Shown here: positions 8,826 to 17,916 of the stretch, piece after piece
How positions within the stretch are numbered: the first letter of the stretch is position 1
Layout of the letters: every line of letters starts with the position of its first letter
NCBI GenBank assembly: GCA_000817105.1
Contig: JUEP01000006.1
Location: forward strand, 1-64,000
Reading direction: 5' to 3'
Origin: a marine actinobacterium MedAcidi-G3
Lineage (GTDB): Bacteria; Actinomycetota; Acidimicrobiia; Acidimicrobiales; Poriferisodalaceae
DNA length: 64,000 nucleotides
Made by a program: the position numbers and the translations under genes
The notes under the pieces: model-generated
Databases searched by the model: none
The model's input: only the letters and a program-made list of their open reading frames with translations
Told to the model about the DNA's origin: nothing

Positions 8826-9758
8826 ATGAGTAACGAAATCGACACCATCCGTTCACTATTGCCCCAAGCTCAACGCCCTGATCGTTCGCGTCGAGTCGAC
8901 GTTGGCGGACTAGAAGTTTCAGTCGTTGAGTGGGGAGATGAAAGTTCCCAACCGCTTCTTTTAGCTCATGGTGGGTTCGATTTCGCTGGTACATGGGATT
9001 TATTTGCTCCGCTTTTGGCAAAACAAGGTTTCCGGGTCGTCGCGTGGGATCAACGTGGGCATGGAGATAGCGATATGGCTGCTCTTTACACGTGGGAAGC
9101 AGACATGCGTGACGCTGCCCACGTCATTGAGTCGCTTGGCACTCGCAAACCAATCCCTGTCTTGGGTCACAGCAAGGGAGGCGGGATGATGAACCAACTA
9201 GCTGAAGTTCTTCCTCATCGAGTAGGGGCTGTAATCAACCTTGATGGCATACCAAATGAACGGGGTTTCACTAACCAAGTTGACCGCTCAGATATGAATG
9301 CTCTTGCTACCGAATTGAATGCGTGGCTTGACCACCGACGCAAAGCAGGTCAAATGAGTCGACGCGCTGACACGATCGAAGGTTTAGCTGCACGGCGCAA
9401 ATTGATGAACCCTCGGTTGTCTAACGAGTGGCTTAAATACCTGGTCACTGTCGGAGCCCGATGCGACGATGATGGTTGGCGTTGGAAAATTGATCCAACT
9501 TTACGGTTCGGACCGTCTGGGGCTTGGCGACCTGAATGGTCTATACCTAGGTTGCGTGGTCTTCATGTGCCGTATCTCGGAGTGATCGGCACAGTCAAAG
9601 AAGAAATGGGCTGGGGAACGACCCCTGAAGAAGCTTTCCCGATTTTGCCCGAGGGCGCCGAGTTTCATGCATTAGCCGATACCGGGCATTTCGTTCATAT
9701 CGAACGCCCTGATTACGTTGCCGAAATAACGGTGGATTTTTTAGGACGTGTTTTATGA
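8826..9758 (+). CDS. alpha/beta hydrolase
   Basis: A 310-residue alpha/beta hydrolase with a complete-looking triad. The nucleophile Ser116 is in GHSKGG, the HGG oxyanion loop is at about 48-50, and the catalytic His is in ADTGHFVHIERP near the C-terminus. It is divergent from the LLM gene across about 150 nt and overlaps the next hydrolase gene by 4 nt (ATGA). The substrate is unknown. Confidence 0.88.
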   Translation: MSNEIDTIRSLLPQAQRPDRSRRVDVGGLEVSVVEWGDESSQPLLLAHGGFDFAGTWDLFAPLLAKQGFRVVAWDQRGHGDSDMAALYTWEADMRDAAHVIESLGTRKPIPVLGHSKGGGMMNQLAEVLPHRVGAVINLDGIPNERGFTNQVDRSDMNALATELNAWLDHRRKAGQMSRRADTIEGLAARRKLMNPRLSNEWLKYLVTVGARCDDDGWRWKIDPTLRFGPSGAWRPEWSIPRLRGLHVPYLGVIGTVKEEMGWGTTPEEAFPILPEGAEFHALADTGHFVHIERPDYVAEITVDFLGRVL

Positions 9759-10411
9759 CGACAACCTTCCTGGAACATGTTCGCAGTCGGCTCGCTTTGC
9801 ACGAACTCCGTGATGGTCAGGGACAACCTTTACTGATCCTTCACGGTCTAGGTGAGCGGTCACCTGACGCAACCCCAGGAGCTGTTCAAGGCTGGAGAGG
9901 CCCTATTTTTGCGTTGGATTTCACCGGACATGGTTCTTCATCGGTTCCCGTTGGAGGCGGCTATACGTGCGAGGCCTTAATGTCTGACGCCGATGCTGTA
10001 CTAGCTGAACTTGGTCCAGTTACTTTGCTGGGCTACGGATTAGGCGGATATGTCGGGTTATTGCTATTTGGGTCGCGCCCAACTGAGATCAACGGCTTGA
10101 TCATCATGGATGGTCCTGGTCTAGACGGTGGCGGTGGTCGGCCCACCTCTCCGAGGTTGCTGCACGTTCCATCTTCTCACCTTGACGGATCTACACCAGA
10201 TCCGTGGGCACTTGCAGAGCTGACATCAGATATACGTCCTCCAAGTTATGCCGTCGATCATGTCCGTCAAATACAGATGATGTCTGAATTGGATATCGCT
10301 GTCTGTGTTGCTTCTTTGGGTCGACCTGAGTGGTTGACAGCGATACTTGAGTCACCTGTTGCTGTTGAATCAGATGTCGCTGCGGCGTTGGCAACTTTCG
10401 CTGCGCTTTAG
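9755..10411 (+). CDS. alpha/beta hydrolase-fold protein lacking nucleophile and catalytic His
   Basis: A 218-residue alpha/beta hydrolase-fold protein, short for the family. The nucleophile elbow reads GYGLGG (residues 93-98), with Gly95 where Ser, Asp or Cys should be. The chain ends before the C-terminal strand that normally carries the catalytic His. The oxyanion HGLG loop and the DFTGHG turn are kept. Translation is coupled to the active-looking hydrolase upstream. It may be a non-catalytic partner or a decayed duplicate; there is no frameshift in the visible frame. Confidence 0.8.
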   Translation: MTTTFLEHVRSRLALHELRDGQGQPLLILHGLGERSPDATPGAVQGWRGPIFALDFTGHGSSSVPVGGGYTCEALMSDADAVLAELGPVTLLGYGLGGYVGLLLFGSRPTEINGLIIMDGPGLDGGGGRPTSPRLLHVPSSHLDGSTPDPWALAELTSDIRPPSYAVDHVRQIQMMSELDIAVCVASLGRPEWLTAILESPVAVESDVAAALATFAAL

Positions 10412-10521
10412 CTACTTTCGTCTCTTTCGAATCGATCGTTAGAAGTTCATTCAATCTTTCGTGCAATGGTTGGTCTAACTGGTGTAGGAAAGGATGAAAC
10501 TTCGACACACTAGGAGTAATC

Positions 10522-11406
10522 ATGTCCGATGCGCCTTTCTCAGCCGAGCCACTTTCTAAGAGTTACAAAACTGTTTTAGGTAAACAAATGGCATATCACG
10601 AGGTTGGGGAAGGCGACCCGATCGTTTTCTTGCATGGCAATCCAACCTCGTCTTATCTGTGGAGAAATATTATTCCCCACCTTTCAAATCAAGGTCGTTG
10701 TATAGCGCCAGATCTCATCGGGCAAGGAGACTCCGACAAGCTTGATGATGTAAGCCCTGGCACCTACCGGTTCGTTGATCATCGAGAATATTTGGATGGC
10801 CTATTAGACCAACTAGACCTCGGAGATCATGTGACGTTCGTGATTCATGATTGGGGTTCTGCGTTGGGTTTCGACTGGGCAAACCGTCATCGCGATCGCG
10901 TCGCTGGAATTGCTTACATGGAAGCAGTTGTTGCCAACCTTCTATGGGAAAACTTTGATGAGGGTGGCCGACGTGTCTTCCAGGGGTTCCGTTCACCTGC
11001 TGGTGAAGAAATGGTTATAGAAAAGAATATTTTTGTTGACAGGGTTCTCCCAAGTGCAGTCTTACGCGAACTTACCGACGAGGAAATGACGGAATATCGC
11101 CGACCATTTCTTGACCCACAACATCGTCGCCCAACTTTGACCTGGCCTCGAGAAATACCTATCGAAGGCGAGCCGGCTGATGTTGTGGCAATAGTTCAGG
11201 ACTATGGCCAATGGTTGAGCGATTCGGACGTACCGAAATTATTCATTAACGCCGATCCCGGCTCCATCCTGACCGGGCCGCAAAGAGAGTTCGTGCGTTC
11301 TTGGCCCAACCAAACCGAAGTAACCGTGAGCGGCAGCCATTTCATTCAGGAAGACAGCCCGAACGAAATCGGTCAAGCGATCGCAAGTTGGTTACCAACT
11401 AGGTAG
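10522..11406 (+). CDS. dhaA: haloalkane dehalogenase
   Basis: A 294-residue protein close to the DhaA/LinB subfamily in length and motif order. Predicted catalytic residues follow Rhodococcus DhaA: Asn40 (HGNPTSS) and Trp111 for halide binding, nucleophile Asp110 in [12 protein letters not shown], acid Glu134 (YMEAVV) and His273 (SGSHFIQED). It would hydrolyse carbon-halogen bonds to alcohol plus halide. It has its own leader of about 110 nt after the hydrolase pair and converges with an MFS gene. Natural substrates in such bacteria are not known. Confidence 0.95.
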   Translation: MSDAPFSAEPLSKSYKTVLGKQMAYHEVGEGDPIVFLHGNPTSSYLWRNIIPHLSNQGRCIAPDLIGQGDSDKLDDVSPGTYRFVDHREYLDGLLDQLDLGDHVTFVIHDWGSALGFDWANRHRDRVAGIAYMEAVVANLLWENFDEGGRRVFQGFRSPAGEEMVIEKNIFVDRVLPSAVLRELTDEEMTEYRRPFLDPQHRRPTLTWPREIPIEGEPADVVAIVQDYGQWLSDSDVPKLFINADPGSILTGPQREFVRSWPNQTEVTVSGSHFIQEDSPNEIGQAIASWLPTR

Positions 11407-11410
11407 CTCA

Positions 11411-12577
11411 TCAGCTAGAAGCTTGCGTCAAACTGTCGTGTTGCGACGCGTATACGAATGCTATTGATATGGCTCCAAAGGCTGCTGCGCCTATGTACGC
11501 CATGGAGATATTGCGCTCGAAAATAGGTACCCACAAAAGTGGGCCAATGGCATGTCCTAAAAACCTGTGCGAAAGGACCAACGATATGCCGCCTCCCCTG
11601 TTGTTTGGCGACCCCGTCGCGGCTAACAGTTGAAACCCGGTGGATATACATTGGACCGTAGCCCCCGCCAAAGCCCAGACTAAGATCAGCGGAATCGTCG
11701 TATTTATCTGCGACAACACAATTGCTGCCAACATCGATAAAAACAACGCTATAGCTGTTGCCTTTCTAGCCCCGATCCGGTCAATAAGTGTCCCCCACTG
11801 CGGTGTAACAAATGCAGCAGTGAGAGACCCAGAAATCAGTAAAGCTCCGGTCGCCGACCCAGACAGACCGATCACATCGCGACCGACAAGTGCCACTAGA
11901 AGTTGAAGCCCTCCAGGACCAATGGACTGGGTAAGGGCGACGAGTCCCAACGTCAACATTTTCTTATTGAGTACCGAGCGCAGACCTAGATTCTTGGAAC
12001 GGCTGACCATTGGCACTTTAGGAAGCTTTACCGATAGAGCTAAGGCAGCTATGGCGACAATAACGAAAGCCCACCGCCACCCGACATCCGCAGCAATTCC
12101 TCCGAACAACATGCCTAGAACACCGCCGATGGCTTGAAACGACGCGTAGGTGCCTATCGTTCGTCCAACCCGATCTTTCGGAGCTGCGTCAGTAAGCGCC
12201 GCTATTAGTAATGGCGTCATAAAGGCGTTGAAGGAACCTTGAGCGGCACGACCAGCGAAAAAAACCCAAAGAGATGGGCTAATCGCACAGATAAGCGAAG
12301 CCACGGCGTACAAAGTTACCGCGACACGAATTGTTCGTTGTCGCCCCCATCTTTCTCCGAGAGTTCCTGATACCAAAAGCAGTCCAGCAAAGGGGAAAAA
12401 GAATGCTCCGATACCCCAAGCGACAGTTGCTGTGCTCGTATCGAACGAATCGCGAAGCTCGGGGATCATTGGTGACATCACCGTTCCCCCGAAAGGGCCC
12501 AAGATTCCGCAGAAGTAGATCGGGATTAGTCGCCGATAAGCAACTGATCTACCTGCATCCGGGGCCCAAAACTTCAT
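11411..12577 (-). CDS. MFS transporter
   Basis: A 388-residue protein with about 12 membrane segments. It has the motif-A-like loop GERWGRQRTIR after TM2 and DRIGARKATA after TM8, and PMIPELRDSF in the first loop, as in drug:H+ antiporter DHA1-type members. The substrate is unknown. The gene converges with the dehalogenase with only 4 nt between stops, so no terminator fits between them. Confidence 0.88.
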   Translation of the reverse strand: MKFWAPDAGRSVAYRRLIPIYFCGILGPFGGTVMSPMIPELRDSFDTSTATVAWGIGAFFFPFAGLLLVSGTLGERWGRQRTIRVAVTLYAVASLICAISPSLWVFFAGRAAQGSFNAFMTPLLIAALTDAAPKDRVGRTIGTYASFQAIGGVLGMLFGGIAADVGWRWAFVIVAIAALALSVKLPKVPMVSRSKNLGLRSVLNKKMLTLGLVALTQSIGPGGLQLLVALVGRDVIGLSGSATGALLISGSLTAAFVTPQWGTLIDRIGARKATAIALFLSMLAAIVLSQINTTIPLILVWALAGATVQCISTGFQLLAATGSPNNRGGGISLVLSHRFLGHAIGPLLWVPIFERNISMAYIGAAAFGAISIAFVYASQHDSLTQASS

Positions 12578-12604
12578 TCCGTGCAGAAGCTACTTGCCCG
12601 AGCC

Positions 12605-13117
12605 CTAAATAACTTCCTCAACCTGATGCAGTAGCCCGCTATCTACGTCATATACGAAGCCGCACATGTTGCTTGCATCAACGAAGGGGTTCTCGGTGAC
12701 TTTCTGCATCGACTTTTGGGTATCTAGGTAAGGATCTTCGAATGCTTCGATTGCCCAGTTTGGTTCTACCCCAAATTCAGCTCGAAGCTCGTTAACAAAA
12801 TTCGTTTCATTAACTTTTTGCATTCCACAATCTGTGTGGTGCAACAAAATAATTTCGCGGGTGCCTAAGAGTCTCTGAGAGAGGCAAATCGAGCGTAAGA
12901 CGTCGTCTGTCACCACGCCTCCAGCATTTCTTAATATGTGAGCGTCACCGGTTTCTAACCCGAGTATTTCGGCGATGTTCATTCGAGCATCCATGCAAGC
13001 GACAACGACTAATCGCATATCGGGTGCGGCATTTAATTCAAGGTTTTTTGTTTCGGATGCAAATTGTTTGTTGCGCTCGATCAGTTGGTCGACAGATGGA
13101 ACGAATTCTTGAGCCAC
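12605..13117 (-). CDS. beta-carbonic anhydrase
   Basis: A 170-residue beta-class carbonic anhydrase, GTG start. Predicted zinc ligands are Cys41, His94 and Cys97 (ACMDARM and HHTDCGM), with the Asp43/Arg45 dyad of the active site. Spacing closely matches the small mycobacterial enzyme Rv1284, which interconverts CO2 and bicarbonate. It sits upstream of the MFS transporter gene by about 27 nt and is divergent from the LLM gene at 13247. Confidence 0.94.
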   Translation of the reverse strand: MAQEFVPSVDQLIERNKQFASETKNLELNAAPDMRLVVVACMDARMNIAEILGLETGDAHILRNAGGVVTDDVLRSICLSQRLLGTREIILLHHTDCGMQKVNETNFVNELRAEFGVEPNWAIEAFEDPYLDTQKSMQKVTENPFVDASNMCGFVYDVDSGLLHQVEEVI

Positions 13118-13246
13118 AATTCTCGAAGTTACCTATCTTTAGGTCAACATTTGCGTCAAATTTGATCATGTACCAGTCTGAAGTCCTTCCGGTGGGCAAG
13201 ACTTTGAGCTTGAAATCTGCCGCCAGTCATATAAGGGGGGTTATTT

Positions 13247-14128
13247 ATGCACGTCGGCATCGCTGGTTTTTTCGGTAATTCTCCTCGTCGGGATTTGCCG
13301 TTCGCTCGAGATTTCGCTCAAACGATTGAAGCGCTGAATTTTCGAACGCTGTCTCTCCCTGAACATGTCGTCTTCTTTCCTACCTATGAATCCAACTATC
13401 CCTATACCGAAGACGGCGAGCCCAACTGGGGTCCAGACACCGGCATATTCGACCCGCTTTTTGTGACCCAAGCCTTGGCTCACGCGACCACGAAACTGCG
13501 TTTCGTTACCGGAGTTCTCATACTTACTCAGAGGCCGGCTTTGCTTACAGCCAAGGAAGTTCTTACTTTGGACCACTTCACCGACGGTCGTTTTGAGTTG
13601 GGTGTTGGCTCGGGCTGGTCTTGGGAGGAGTACAACGCGCTCGGTGTTGACTTTGCGAAGCGGGGCCGCCGACTAGATGAGTACATCGAGGCTCTTCGCG
13701 TTGCATGGACCGATGAGCGCGCCACCTATACGGGCGAATTTGTTCACTTTGAGAACGCTGTTATGAATCCCAAACCGGTCACCCCGGGGGGGCCACCGAT
13801 AATTATTGGCGGTGATTCACCTGCAGCGATGCGGCGCGCGGCCCTGTTGGGAGACGGATGGTATGGCTGGTGGGCTCAACCAGATATTCAGGCTCACATT
13901 GGTCGACTTGAGGAAATTTTGAACACGCACGGTCGGGATCTCAATGGTGACGACTTTGATTTCAAGTTGGGTCTTCCATTGTCGGAAATTAACCCAAACG
14001 AAATTGAGGCGAAAGTTGAGCTCGCAACGTCGCTTGGAGTAGACGAGCTAATCCTTGCGCCGCCTATACCTTCGAAGGATTTCGGCACCCACTTGGAAAC
14101 GGTAGCTCGCGCTGCCGGTTTGGTTTAG
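13247..14128 (+). CDS. LLM class F420-dependent oxidoreductase
   Basis: A 293-residue luciferase-like TIM-barrel protein. It has TLSLPEHVVFFP near residue 40, TGVLILTQRPALLTAKE, the ELGVGSGWSWEEYNALG region and PPIIIGGDSPAAMRRA. A clear G-rich ribosome site (aagggggg) lies before ATG 13247. It belongs to the same broad family as the gene at 7822 but is not an adjacent duplicate. F420 use is family inference; the substrate is unknown. Confidence 0.88.
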   Translation: MHVGIAGFFGNSPRRDLPFARDFAQTIEALNFRTLSLPEHVVFFPTYESNYPYTEDGEPNWGPDTGIFDPLFVTQALAHATTKLRFVTGVLILTQRPALLTAKEVLTLDHFTDGRFELGVGSGWSWEEYNALGVDFAKRGRRLDEYIEALRVAWTDERATYTGEFVHFENAVMNPKPVTPGGPPIIIGGDSPAAMRRAALLGDGWYGWWAQPDIQAHIGRLEEILNTHGRDLNGDDFDFKLGLPLSEINPNEIEAKVELATSLGVDELILAPPIPSKDFGTHLETVARAAGLV

Positions 14129-15892
14129 TTAAGAATTTTCGGGCTTGGTCGAGGCGGCGTTGTCATGCGCCTTCACTATAGAAACTCGATTAGCCACCCC
14201 TAGCACACGGTCGTTCCAGTCGAGAACTGGCAACAAATCAGTGTTGCCATTCTCCAGCATTTGCATTCCTTCCTCCAGAGTTGCTCCGGGATGGGCGACC
14301 GGGTGATCCTCTCTAAGGATTTCCGAAACTTTTGCTGTCGGGCTCTCTCCAAGTTTGGTTTGCGCGTCTTTGAGGTACGCGACTCCTTGAAGTGCACGGT
14401 CCGCGCTGACAACTAGCAGCATCTCTTCGCGGCTACGTTTCATTATTTGTATTGCTTGCTGGAGCGAGGCTGTCTTTTGAGTTGCTGCATATTTAGCTTC
14501 AGCAGCTCCGACTAATGAGACTTGACTCATTAGTTGATCGTCGCCCGAGCTTTGAGAGCCTAAGGAGTTTTTGCGGCGAAGCTTGACTTCATATATCGAG
14601 TCTTTTTTGATCGCGGTATATGCCACGGTTGCTGCTGCACAGGCAGCCATGAGAGGCATGATGAGTCCGAAGTCATTTGTCATCTCGAAAACTATGAAGA
14701 TGCTCGACATCGGAGCTTGAGCTGCGGCAGCGAACACAGCCGCCATTCCTACAACGGCGTAGGCGCCGGCCGGTGCTGTTGAGTCAGGGAACAGTTGATT
14801 CACGACCTCGCCATAGGCAGACCCAAGTAACGCTCCGATAAAGAGGGATGGAGAAAATATTCCTCCGGATCCTCCGGAGCCCAAAGTCAGGGCGGTCGCA
14901 AGCATTTTTCCTACTACCAAGAAAAGTAGAAGCCGGAATGCAAATTCTCCAGCTAGAGCTTTATCGATGCCAGCAAGACCTGACCCAAGCAAATCAAATG
15001 AGATAGCCCCTAATAAACCAACCGTAATAGCTCCAATAGCGGGCCGTAAGTCAGCAAGTACCGGCAAGGCATCGAATTGGTCTTCCACAAAATAAAGCAG
15101 TCTCACAAATCCAACAGCGACTATTGCGGCGACGATTCCGAGAACGGCGTATAGGACGAGTTCGCTGGGGTGAATGAGTTGATGCACTTCCGCTGTAAGG
15201 ACGGATTCATCGCCAACAAGAACTCGCCATACAGCGTTCGCGGCCACGGCCGAAATAACCACTGTTGAGAATCCGCGGGCGGTAAAAGATCGCAAGATAA
15301 CTTCCAGCGCAAAGAACACCCCCGCTAGCGGAGCGTTGAATATCGCAGCGATTCCCGCTGCCGCCCCAGCGGCTACAAATGTTGATCGCCGTCGATCAGA
15401 CATTCTGAATGAGCGCGCAAGCGTTGAGCCTAAAGCGGAACCAATTTGAACGATCGGTCCCTCGCGACCGGCTGAGCCGCCTGAACCGATGGTGAGAGCT
15501 GAAGCTAGCGCTTTGACTGACGCGACGCGAGTTCGGATTCGGCCACCACGGCGGTTAACGGCTTCCATTACTTCAGGCACGCCATGTCCTCGCGCTTCTG
15601 AAGCCGCTCTAGTTACTAAGGGCCCGACGAGTAAACCTCCAAGAATAATTCCAGGCATAAATTTGAACGGCCCAAGTCCCTTAGACCAGCTTGCTATCCG
15701 CCCGAACAGTTCTTCGTGGAGGTAATCAATCAAATAATGGAAACCAACGGCCGCTAATCCCCCCGTGAGTCCGACGACTAGAGCCATAAAGGCAAAGGTT
15801 TGATTTTCGGTTAAACGAATGCCGACTAGCTGCCGCCCGAAGGTTCGAACCTGGAAAATTCTTCCAAGGAAAAAGCGGGCACGTTTGGGCAT
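14129..15892 (-). CDS. ClC-family chloride channel/transporter with CBS domains
   Basis: A 587-residue membrane protein. The ClC core (about 25-440) shows the three selectivity segments: GSGGSAGREGPIVQIG with the gating Glu in REGP, GSGGSGGIFSPSLFIG, and the Tyr-containing helix near VAYTAIKKDSIYE. Retention of the gating Glu is compatible with either Cl-/H+ exchange or a channel. The C-terminal 140 residues resemble a CBS pair (KVSEILREDHPVAHPGATLEEG). It converges directly with the LLM gene (adjacent stops). Confidence 0.92.
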   Translation of the reverse strand: MPKRARFFLGRIFQVRTFGRQLVGIRLTENQTFAFMALVVGLTGGLAAVGFHYLIDYLHEELFGRIASWSKGLGPFKFMPGIILGGLLVGPLVTRAASEARGHGVPEVMEAVNRRGGRIRTRVASVKALASALTIGSGGSAGREGPIVQIGSALGSTLARSFRMSDRRRSTFVAAGAAAGIAAIFNAPLAGVFFALEVILRSFTARGFSTVVISAVAANAVWRVLVGDESVLTAEVHQLIHPSELVLYAVLGIVAAIVAVGFVRLLYFVEDQFDALPVLADLRPAIGAITVGLLGAISFDLLGSGLAGIDKALAGEFAFRLLLFLVVGKMLATALTLGSGGSGGIFSPSLFIGALLGSAYGEVVNQLFPDSTAPAGAYAVVGMAAVFAAAAQAPMSSIFIVFEMTNDFGLIMPLMAACAAATVAYTAIKKDSIYEVKLRRKNSLGSQSSGDDQLMSQVSLVGAAEAKYAATQKTASLQQAIQIMKRSREEMLLVVSADRALQGVAYLKDAQTKLGESPTAKVSEILREDHPVAHPGATLEEGMQMLENGNTDLLPVLDWNDRVLGVANRVSIVKAHDNAASTKPENS

Positions 15893-15962
15893 TACTTGAT
15901 GACAGTATCTGTTAGCCGTTCGATCTACCCCGGGAAGCGCCTAGAAATAGGGGCTGCCTTAT

Positions 15963-15980
15963 TGTTAATGCAGCTTAACA
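15963..15980. promoter_or_regulatory. palindrome upstream of DtxR-family regulator gene
   Basis: TGTTAA-N6-TTAACA is an exact interrupted palindrome, 45 nt before the GTG of the DtxR-type regulator. Symmetric sites of this size are typical operators. It matches the DtxR/IdeR consensus poorly in the left half, so autoregulation is only a suggestion. Confidence 0.4.
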
Positions 15981-16024
15981 TTGACCCGTCAGGGTTCGGA
16001 CAAGCAGGCTGATAAGGTCTAGGC

Positions 16025-16702
16025 GTGGCTTACGAACCTACAGAACACCATCCAGCTTTCGAGGAGTACAGCGAGGCGATCTTTGAGCTCGCTGAAGATG
16101 GAGTGCCCGTGATTCAAGCGAGGATTTCTGAACGCCTGCAAGTTTCGCGACCAGCTGTGAGTGAAATGGTTCGACGGATGGAACGAGAAAACCTCGTCGA
16201 TCTGAAAGCTGACGGCGAGATCACGCTCACAAATGAGGGCAAGACGCTAGCGACGACCATCGTTCGTAGGCATCGACTCGCCGAATGCTTCCTCACCGAG
16301 GTACTCGGTTTGAACTGGACCGATGCACACAGTGAAGCAGGTCGCTGGGAGCACGTGATTTCACCAACTGTGGAAGCGGCGATGCTGAAGGTGCTCGATC
16401 AGCCCGAAACTTGTCCACATGGCAATCCGATTCCGGGAAGTGGTTACACAGAACCAACAGATGCGGTCGTTTTGTCGAAGATCGATGCGGGTGATCCGTT
16501 CACAGTTTTGCGGATACCTGAAGAGTTGGAGTGGGAAACTGGGCAACTTGAGTTCCTGGAGAACACTGGTCTGATGCCCGGTCGCTCCGGTGTTGTGTTG
16601 TCATTTGCTCCCGATGGAACAGCCACAGTAAATGTGGGTGATACCCCATTTGGGGTCGGCGGCCCAACAGCGGACCGCATTGTTGTAACTCCAGGCGCAT
16701 GA
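16025..16702 (+). CDS. DtxR/IdeR-family metal-dependent transcriptional regulator
   Basis: A 225-residue three-part protein. It has an N-terminal winged helix (SERLQVSRPAVSEMVRRME as recognition region), a dimerisation/metal-binding domain (HRLAECFLTEVLGLNW, then a Glu/His-rich helix and CPHGNPIPG), and a C-terminal SH3-like FeoA-type domain (from about 150). GTG start at 16025. It overlaps the ABC ATPase gene by 4 nt, so it is co-expressed with iron uptake and most likely represses it when Fe(II) is plentiful. A Mn(II)-sensing role cannot be ruled out. Confidence 0.92.
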   Translation: MAYEPTEHHPAFEEYSEAIFELAEDGVPVIQARISERLQVSRPAVSEMVRRMERENLVDLKADGEITLTNEGKTLATTIVRRHRLAECFLTEVLGLNWTDAHSEAGRWEHVISPTVEAAMLKVLDQPETCPHGNPIPGSGYTEPTDAVVLSKIDAGDPFTVLRIPEELEWETGQLEFLENTGLMPGRSGVVLSFAPDGTATVNVGDTPFGVGGPTADRIVVTPGA

Positions 16703-17724
16703 AAAGTTCCGCTGCGCGCGGGGTCATAGTCGAAGACCTTGAACACTCTTACGGCGATGAACCAGTTTTGCATGGAGTAAGTCTTGATGTCTCCCCAGGT
16801 GAATCGATCGCTCTCTTAGGTCCAAGCGGTTGCGGCAAAACAACTTTGCTTCGACTCATTGCAGGTCTAGAGCGGCCTTCGTCTGGCTCTATAACTATCG
16901 GAGAAGACCTTGTTGCGGGAGAAACTTGGGTACCACCCGATCGTCGCAGGGTCGGCATGGTATTTCAGGATTGGGCATTATTTCCCCATCTGTCAGTTGC
17001 CAAGAACGTCGCTTACGGGATCTCAAAGTCAACGTCGAAGGACACCGAGGTCTCCGCGGCTCTCGAAATGATGAACTTGGCAGGACTGGAAGATCGTATG
17101 CCGGCAACGCTCTCTGGTGGCCAGCAACAACGCGTTGCTTTAGCTCGAGCTCTCGCACCTCGACCAGGAGTACTTCTCCTAGACGAACCATTTTCTAATC
17201 TCGACACCAGCTTACGAATCGAGGTGAGAACCGAAGTTCGCGAGCTCTTAGCAGACCTTGGGATCACATCAATATTTGTCACCCACGACCAAGACGAAGC
17301 ATTCATTGTCGGCGACCGCGTAGCCGTCATGCGCGAAGGACACATAGTACAAACCGCGACACCGTACGACCTCTACCACAATCCCGTTGACCGTTGGACA
17401 GCCGAGTTCGTTGGGACGGTCTCATCTCTATCGGCTACAGCCCAATCTGGGACCGCTCAATCACCCATAGGCTCCTTAGCTGTAAGCCCGAAACTCCAAG
17501 GCCCTGTCGACCTAATTTTGCGACCGGAACAGCTCGCGCTTGAAGCGGGAGGTGATGCCGAAGTCCTTCTCGTCGAATACTACGGACACGACACCCTTGT
17601 TTTTGTCGAGTCGGGCGACGACCAGCTTCGCGTCCGTTGCGGACCTACCACTAACTATTCCCGCGGTGATCGAGTGACGGTTCGTTTCGTCGACACGGTC
17701 GCGTTGGCGTTCGCCAAGGAGTGA
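16699..17724 (+). CDS. fbpC: iron(III) ABC transporter ATP-binding protein
   Basis: A 341-residue ATPase with Walker A GPSGCGKTT, signature [16 protein letters not shown], Walker B VLLLDEPFSNLD and H-loop THDQDEA, followed by a TOBE-type C-terminal domain from about 240. Domain layout matches FbpC/CysA/PotA-type importers; the neighbours (iron-binding protein and two-unit permease) point to ferric iron. It starts inside the DtxR stop codon (ATGA). Confidence 0.9.
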   Translation: MKSSAARGVIVEDLEHSYGDEPVLHGVSLDVSPGESIALLGPSGCGKTTLLRLIAGLERPSSGSITIGEDLVAGETWVPPDRRRVGMVFQDWALFPHLSVAKNVAYGISKSTSKDTEVSAALEMMNLAGLEDRMPATLSGGQQQRVALARALAPRPGVLLLDEPFSNLDTSLRIEVRTEVRELLADLGITSIFVTHDQDEAFIVGDRVAVMREGHIVQTATPYDLYHNPVDRWTAEFVGTVSSLSATAQSGTAQSPIGSLAVSPKLQGPVDLILRPEQLALEAGGDAEVLLVEYYGHDTLVFVESGDDQLRVRCGPTTNYSRGDRVTVRFVDTVALAFAKE

Positions 17725-17732
17725 AACATCAG

Positions 17733-17754
17733 CACTTGCTGCTGCACGCAAGTG
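17733..17754 (+). terminator. hairpin after fbpC, weak terminator or attenuator
   Basis: CACTTGC and GCAAGTG form a 7-bp stem around an 8-nt loop just after the fbpC stop. It is followed by a G-run rather than U residues, so it is not a classic intrinsic terminator. It could stabilise the upstream mRNA or separate the two halves of the iron locus. Confidence 0.3.
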
Positions 17755-17868
17755 GGGGGTTACCACCGGAGAGCATTAGGTCCACCGCTACCTCAGCGAG
17801 ACGATTGGTTCATCTCGTCTACGTTATGATGCTAATCACACAGCCACAATGGAGTTGAAGAATTTTTG

Positions 17869-17887
17869 TAAGGTGAGCTTTACATTA
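17869..17887. promoter_or_regulatory. IdeR/DtxR iron box upstream of the ferric-binding protein gene
   Basis: TAAGGTGAGCTTTACATTA fits 16 of 19 positions of the DtxR/IdeR consensus TWAGGTWAGSCTWACCTWA by hand alignment. It lies 29 nt before the start of the iron-binding lipoprotein gene, where it would cover the promoter. The regulator encoded at 16025 is the natural candidate to bind it. Confidence 0.6.
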
Positions 17888-17916
17888 TTGTTGAACATCG
17901 TCTATGGTGCCTTGTC

